Assembly (NCBI RefSeq): GCF_019334315.1
Contig: NZ_JAHWGL010000013.1
Coordinates: 1 to 64,000, forward strand
Direction: 5' to 3'
Length of the DNA stretch: 64,000 bases
DNA from: Hymenobacter profundi
GTDB taxonomy: Bacteria; Bacteroidota; Bacteroidia; Cytophagales; Hymenobacteraceae
The translations under genes and the position numbers were made by a program. Below the pieces are notes generated by a model, which ran no database searches, was not told the DNA's origin, and saw only the letters and a list, made by a program, of their open reading frames with translations. Shown here in pieces: positions 59,929-64,000 of this stretch (positions within the stretch are counted from its first letter, which is position 1; the number at the start of each line of letters is the position of its first letter).

Positions 59929-60125
59929 GGGAAGAGGAATAGAAAGTAAGAGTGAAAAGGTGCAGTACAGGCTGTTCTGTTGAGCGCAACCGAACTATTG
60001 CTGACGCTCTGTTGCCAGGTAGTGCAAGTACAGAATGTACCGTGAAGATGCTTTGACAAGAGCAGCCGCAAAACGTTTAATGCGCACGCACGAATTGTTT
60101 AACTACCCAGAAGGCGCTTTACAAA

Positions 60126-61016
60126 TTACACGTCGCAAAGCTGCACCGCTTGGCGCAACGAGGCCAACTTATCCGCCTTTTGCGGCATAAACTCTTGCGC
60201 CACGTACCCCTTGAAACCAGTCTTGAGGATGGCGCGCATGATGGCCGGGTAGTACAGCTCTTGCTGCTCGTCCAGTTCGTGGCGGCCGGGCACGCCGGCC
60301 GTGTGGTAGTGAGCAATATAGGGGTGGAACTCGTTGATGGTCCGAATCACGTCGCCCTCATTGATTTGCATATGATAGATATCATAGAGTAGCTTGAAGT
60401 GCTCAGAGCCCAGTCGTTTGGCAAGGGCCGCGCCCCAGGCGGTGTGGTCGCACTGGTAGTCTTTGTGGTCAATTTTGCTGTTGAGCAACTCCATCACCAG
60501 TACCACTTTGTGCTTCTCGGCCAGGGCCACCAGCGGCTGCAAGCCCTTCACGCAGTTGGCCAGCCCCGCCTCGTCTGACTGCCCCCGACGGCTCCCGCTA
60601 AAGCAGATGAGGTTGGTGTAGCCAGCGGCGGCTACTTTAGGTATCATCTCGCCATACTGTTTTTGCAGGCGCGCATGGTATTGTGGGTCGTTGAATCCTT
60701 CTGTCAAGCTAATTTCGGCGCCGTTGCACATGGGCGAGTCTAGGCCGTACTTTTTCAGGGTAGGCCAGTCGGCAGGCCCTACCAGGTCAATGCCCTGGAT
60801 ACCCATCGCCTTGGCCTCTTTGCAAAGCTGCTCCACCGATAAGTCGTTGAAGCACCAGCGGCACACCGATTGGCGAATGTTGTTTTTGAGCGGCATGGTA
60901 GCAGAAGTGTTTTTTTCGTCCGAAGCACACGCGCTGGCTACTCCGGCGGTACTCATGGCGGCAGTACTGGCTAACAGGCCCTTCAACGCAGCGCGACGAT
61001 TCCAGAGGGTAGGCAT
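60126..61016 (-). CDS. TIM-barrel isomerase (hydroxypyruvate isomerase-like) with Tat-like signal
   Basis: 296 residues. The N-terminus NRRAALKGLLASTAAMSTAG has a twin-arginine and hydrophobic run, suggesting Tat export. The AP-endonuclease-2-type barrel follows: GIQGIDLVGPADW, GYTNLICFSGSRRG, VLVMELLNSKIDHKDYQCDH (metal-site Glu), LLYDIYHMQINEGD, YIAHYHTAGVPGRHELD and a terminal GYVAQEFMPQ with the last Glu. These match the hydroxypyruvate isomerase family. In the cluster it probably acts on a keto-sugar in the periplasm. The true substrate is unknown. Confidence 0.88.
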   Translation of the reverse strand: MPTLWNRRAALKGLLASTAAMSTAGVASACASDEKNTSATMPLKNNIRQSVCRWCFNDLSVEQLCKEAKAMGIQGIDLVGPADWPTLKKYGLDSPMCNGAEISLTEGFNDPQYHARLQKQYGEMIPKVAAAGYTNLICFSGSRRGQSDEAGLANCVKGLQPLVALAEKHKVVLVMELLNSKIDHKDYQCDHTAWGAALAKRLGSEHFKLLYDIYHMQINEGDVIRTINEFHPYIAHYHTAGVPGRHELDEQQELYYPAIMRAILKTGFKGYVAQEFMPQKADKLASLRQAVQLCDV

Positions 61017-61069
61017 GGGAGACGTAGAATAATTTGCTAGAAGTTGGTAAAATCAGTTGGTGCCCTTCG

Positions 61070-61108
61070 CTCCTGTCATCCTGAGCGGAGCGTTAGAGAT
61101 GACAGGAG
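61070..61108. repeat. Truncated copy of the GTCATCCTGA palindrome
   Basis: Perfect 10-bp arms CTCCTGTCAT and ATGACAGGAG enclose CCTGAGCGGAGCG, the start of the family arm. The loop core is missing, as if deleted. It lies between the MFS permease and isomerase genes. Confidence 0.75.
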
Positions 61109-61131
61109 CAAAAGATGACGGATGAAGCAGA

Positions 61132-62388
61132 TTACTTCGCCTGCGCCATCGACGGTGCGGAACCCAACGCCACATCAGGCTCGGAAGTAGCGGCCTGGCG
61201 CCGCTCACGGAACATAAGCAGGAACAGCAGCAGCACTACACCCGCAATACCGGCTGGAATCAGCCAGATCATGCGCCAGTTGTGCGCCTCGGGGGAGAGT
61301 TGGTAGGCGTCGAAAATGCGGCCCGAAAGCAGGGTGCCAATCAGCATCCCTACCCCGTAGGTAGCCAGGGTAATAAAGCCCTGGGCCGAGCTTTTGAACT
61401 GCTCGCCCGCCAGGTTGTCGGTATAGATTTGACCCGTTACGAAGAAGAAGTCGTAGCACACGCCGTGCAGCACAATGCCGGCAATCAGCATCCAGTAATT
61501 AGCGTCGGCATTGCCGTAGGCGAAAAATACGTAGCGTAACACCCACGCACCCATGCCAATGGCCAGCATTTTCTTCACGCCCAGCTTGCTGAAAAACAGC
61601 GGAATAGCCAGCATAAACAGTAGCTCTGACACTTGCCCCAGGCTCTGCACACCGGCCGCCGATTTCATCCCTACCTCGTTCAAAAACGGATTGGTGAAGC
61701 CATAATAGAAGGACAGCGGAATGCAGATGGCAATGGAAGCCAGAAAGAAAATCAGGTAAGAACGATTTTTCAGCATGCCAATGGCATCCAGGCCCAGCAG
61801 GTCGCCCAGAGAGCTACTCTGGCCTTTTTTCACGGGCGGGGTAGCGGGCAGCGTAAAGCTGAACACGCCCAGGATGGCCGAAGCCACAGCGGCCATCGTG
61901 AAGGTGGCTTGCAGGCTGCCGTTCTGCTCCCAGTTTAGCCAGCCAATGGTAAGGCCCGCCACAATCCAACCCAGCGTACCCAGTACCCGGATAGGCGCAA
62001 ACTCCTTCTGCGGGTCCTGCATCTGCCGGAAGCTGATGGAGTTTACCAACGCCAGGGTAGGCATGTACAGAATCATGTAGGTGAGGATGCTGGGGTAGAA
62101 GCTACCAAAATCGGGCGCCAGCGACGCCCGCCATAGCAGCACCGCACCCGCTAGGTGCAGCACGCCCAGAATTTTCTGCGCCGAGAAAAACCGGTCGGCA
62201 ATCAACCCAATAATAAACGGCGCTACAATAGCCCCTACGGACTGCGTCAGAAAAGCTGTACCCACCTGCAAACCCGTGGCGTTTAGGTTTTTAAGTAGGT
62301 AGGTGCCCAGCGTCACAAACCACGCGCCCCAGATGAAAAACTCCAGGAACATCATGATGGACAGCTTCACTCGGATGGTAGCAGTCAT
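61132..62388 (-). CDS. MFS permease, nucleoside:H+ symporter-like
   Basis: 418 residues with about 12 transmembrane helices. The start VKLSIMMFLEFFIWGAWFVT is characteristic of the NupG-like nucleoside/sugar permease family, as are VGAIVAPFIIGLIADRFFS and FAPIRVLGTLGWIVAGL (the conserved R..GT.GWI). The C-terminal tail is soluble and Pro/Ser/Ala-rich. In Bacteroidota such permeases occur in gene sets for oxidised sugar use together with TIM-barrel isomerases and DUF1080 proteins, so transport of a sugar derivative is more likely here than of nucleosides. That is inferred from context. Confidence 0.9.
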   Translation of the reverse strand: MTATIRVKLSIMMFLEFFIWGAWFVTLGTYLLKNLNATGLQVGTAFLTQSVGAIVAPFIIGLIADRFFSAQKILGVLHLAGAVLLWRASLAPDFGSFYPSILTYMILYMPTLALVNSISFRQMQDPQKEFAPIRVLGTLGWIVAGLTIGWLNWEQNGSLQATFTMAAVASAILGVFSFTLPATPPVKKGQSSSLGDLLGLDAIGMLKNRSYLIFFLASIAICIPLSFYYGFTNPFLNEVGMKSAAGVQSLGQVSELLFMLAIPLFFSKLGVKKMLAIGMGAWVLRYVFFAYGNADANYWMLIAGIVLHGVCYDFFFVTGQIYTDNLAGEQFKSSAQGFITLATYGVGMLIGTLLSGRIFDAYQLSPEAHNWRMIWLIPAGIAGVVLLLFLLMFRERRQAATSEPDVALGSAPSMAQAK

Positions 62389-62437
62389 AAGGGGTAGGCG
62401 GTTTAGGTAGGGAAGTGGTGAGATAGAACAGGATGCT

Positions 62438-62491
62438 AAAACGTCATTTCGACCTCTCTGCTTGATGCGCAGAATGGTCGAAATGACGTTT
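62438..62491 (-). terminator. Inverted repeat acting as likely terminator of the cytochrome c gene
   Basis: Perfect 16-nt arms AAACGTCATTTCGACC and GGTCGAAATGACGTTT enclose a 21-nt loop. On the minus strand the stem is followed by TTTTAG and starts 12 nt after the cytochrome stop. The words resemble another dispersed repeat (GTCATTTCGACC). Confidence 0.7.
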
Positions 62492-62503
62492 AGGACTTTC
62501 GTC

Positions 62504-62977
62504 TTATTTCAGGGTCAGGATGTAGCGCACCATAGCTTCGGAGTCTTTCTCCGACAGGTTGGGGTGAGGCGTCATCGGGATATCGCCCCAGTTGCCTTTG
62601 CCACCGCTGATAACCTTCTTGGCCAGCATGCTCACATTGGCGTCGGTGGCCTCGTATTTCTGGGCTACGGCTGCATAGGCCGGGCCTACGAGCTTCACGT
62701 CCTGGCGATGGCAGCTGGTGCAGTCAGAACCCTCAATGAGCTTGGCACCGGCCGCTACGGCGCCACCTGTAGGCGTGGTGCCAATCTTGTTGACATCGGT
62801 ATCCACCTGGGGCTGACGGGCCTGGGCACTTACGTCGGCACCTTCTGTGCTATCAGTATCAAGAGCAGGCGTGTCGTCGGCCAGTGTGTACTCGGGTTTG
62901 TCTTTCGCGGTATCGGAGCCGGAGTTGCAGGCCAGCAGCGTCGAGCCGCAGAGCAGCAGCAAAAAAACGTTTTTCAT
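62504..62977 (-). CDS. Lipoprotein cytochrome c
   Basis: 157 residues. The lipobox LLAC (Cys17) indicates a membrane-anchored periplasmic protein. An acidic/Thr-rich linker of about 55 residues follows. The class I cytochrome c domain has the heme motif CTSCH (Cys86, Cys89, His90) and the distal Met135 in GDIPMTPHP, ending in MVRYILTLK. It could accept electrons from a sugar dehydrogenase. No such dehydrogenase lies in the window; it may be beyond the right edge. Followed by a terminator-like inverted repeat, so partly insulated from the permease gene. Confidence 0.93.
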   Translation of the reverse strand: MKNVFLLLLCGSTLLACNSGSDTAKDKPEYTLADDTPALDTDSTEGADVSAQARQPQVDTDVNKIGTTPTGGAVAAGAKLIEGSDCTSCHRQDVKLVGPAYAAVAQKYEATDANVSMLAKKVISGGKGNWGDIPMTPHPNLSEKDSEAMVRYILTLK

Positions 62978-63015
62978 CAGGTGAGGAGGTAGAGGAAGTA
63001 GGAAGTTGTGTGGTT

Positions 63016-64000
63016 TTATAATCCTAGTATTTCTTTGTTAAGACTCTGGTCGATGCCAGAAGCTGCAAAATCATCGAAGGCCTTGTCCGTCACCCGGATG
63101 ATGTGGTCTTGGATGAACGGGGCCCCTTCGCGGGCACCGTCTTCGGGGTGTTTCAGGGCGCATTCCCACTCCAGCACGGCCCAGCCGGGGAAGTTATACT
63201 GCGCCAATTTGCTGAAAATTGATGTGAAATCCACCTGGCCGTCGCCTAGTGAACGGAAACGTCCGGCCCGGTCTACCCAGCCCTGGTAGCCCCCATACAC
63301 GCCCTGGCGGCCGGTAGGGTTAAATTCGGCATCCTTCACGTGGAACATCTTGATGCGCTCGTGGTAGATGTCGATGAACTCCAGGTAGTCCAAGCATTGC
63401 AGAATAAAGTGCGAGGGGTCGTAGAGCAGGCAGGCGCGCGGGTGGTTGTCTACCTGTTCCAGGAACCGCTCGAAGCTGATGCCATCGTGGATGTCTTCGC
63501 CCGCGTGGGTTTCGTAGCACAAGTCTACCCCCTGCTCATCGAATACATCCAGAATAGGACGCCAACGACGGCCCAACTCCTCAAACCCCGTCTCTACCAG
63601 CCCGGCCGGCCGCTGGGGCCACGGGTACACGTAGGGCCACAGCAAGGCCCCGCTAAAAGTAGCATGAGCCGTGAGGCCTAAGTTGCGTGAAGCCTGCGCA
63701 GCATATTTCAGCTGCTGCACGGCCCATTGCTGACGGGCAGCGGGGTTGCCACGCACTTCGGCCGGCGCAAAGCCGTCGAATAGCTGGTCGTATGCCGGAT
63801 GTACTGCTACCAGCTGGCCCTGCAAGTGCGTGGATAGCTCCGTGATTTCTAGGCCGGCATCGGCTACCTTGCCCTTCAGCTCATCGGCGTAGGTCTGACT
63901 TTCGGCCGCCAGCTTCAGGTCGATGAAGCGCGGATCGAGGGTAGGAACTTGAATGCCTTTATAGCCTAACTCGCTGGCCCATTTGCAGATGCTTTCCAAG
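63016..64000 (-). CDS. Sugar phosphate isomerase/epimerase (TIM barrel), 5'-truncated by window edge
   Basis: At least 328 residues are visible; the beginning lies beyond base 64000. The first visible codons (LESICKWASELGYKGIQVP) are already inside the first barrel unit; the TTG at 63999 is not considered a start. Metal-site and fold motifs: GLEITELSTHLQGQ, LGLTAHATFSGALLWPY, GVDLCYETHAGEDIHDG (Glu and His), ACLLYDPSHFILQ (Asp), IKMFHVKDAEF (His) and WAVLEWECALKH (Glu). This is the xylose-isomerase-like AP-endonuclease-2 fold. It is the upstream member of the carbohydrate cluster, 38 nt before the cytochrome c gene. Confidence 0.93.
   Translation of the reverse strand, partial: LESICKWASELGYKGIQVPTLDPRFIDLKLAAESQTYADELKGKVADAGLEITELSTHLQGQLVAVHPAYDQLFDGFAPAEVRGNPAARQQWAVQQLKYAAQASRNLGLTAHATFSGALLWPYVYPWPQRPAGLVETGFEELGRRWRPILDVFDEQGVDLCYETHAGEDIHDGISFERFLEQVDNHPRACLLYDPSHFILQCLDYLEFIDIYHERIKMFHVKDAEFNPTGRQGVYGGYQGWVDRAGRFRSLGDGQVDFTSIFSKLAQYNFPGWAVLEWECALKHPEDGAREGAPFIQDHIIRVTDKAFDDFAASGIDQSLNKEILGL

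Overview
The window is a gene-dense stretch of a Bacteroidota chromosome, most likely Cytophagales and close to Hymenobacter. Supporting signs are C-terminal type IX secretion (T9SS) sorting domains, DUF4468 and DUF6089/PorG-like proteins, promoter-like TAnnTTTG boxes, a moderately high-GC coding background with AT-rich spacers, and many CCTACC/GGTAGG words. No phage, insertion sequence, CRISPR array, rRNA or tRNA gene was seen. The right-hand gene is cut by the window edge.

Layout. 1-2.5 kb: a minus-strand pair, FAD oxidoreductase then type III polyketide synthase, ending inside a large palindromic repeat. 2.6-3.3 kb: a tiny T9SS-sorted protein and a 37-residue membrane peptide. 3.4-8.4 kb: a sigma-54 response regulator followed by a five-PAS hybrid histidine kinase with Hpt. 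8.7-12 kb: a large repeat-containing T9SS protein and a DUF4468 protein. 12.3-23.9 kb: a nucleotide biosynthesis supercluster, pyrF-pyrE-purL-purQ-purC-purD-purN-purF-purM, closed by a strong terminator. 24.4-26.9 kb: outer-membrane porin plus ammonium transporter. 27-29.7 kb: DUF4468 protein, PorT-like barrel, TPR protein.

29.8-34.5 kb is the most interesting part: an aromatic amino acid operon (pheA, aminotransferase, tyrA, fused DAHP synthase/chorismate mutase). It is preceded by two tandem short leader ORFs packed with Phe and Tyr codons. Each is followed by an intrinsic terminator, and each has candidate pause and antiterminator pairings. This reads as double ribosome-mediated attenuation.

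34.7-44 kb: acyltransferase, a coupled phosphoesterase/outer-membrane protein pair, a CRP-like sensor kinase with a fused response regulator/thioredoxin-reductase-like flavoprotein lacking CxxC, and two surface proteins. 44.5-54.7 kb: radA, a thioredoxin-fold lipoprotein without its CxxC, a radical SAM/SPASM protein, DUF2490, pirin, NTF2-like protein, M13 peptidase and a PorG-like barrel. 54.8-57.2 kb: a BlaI/BlaR1-type pair behind two perfect operator dyads, plus a secreted protein sharing a module with the BlaR1 ectodomain. 57.3-59.1 kb: small accessory genes. 59.1-64 kb: a minus-strand carbohydrate cluster (two TIM-barrel isomerases, MFS permease, lipoprotein cytochrome c, DUF1080 hydrolase).

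An imperfectly palindromic intergenic repeat of about 100-170 bp recurs at least five times with a shared loop core. Several other hairpin families also lie in spacers. Domain and family names come from motif recognition by eye; no database search was run.
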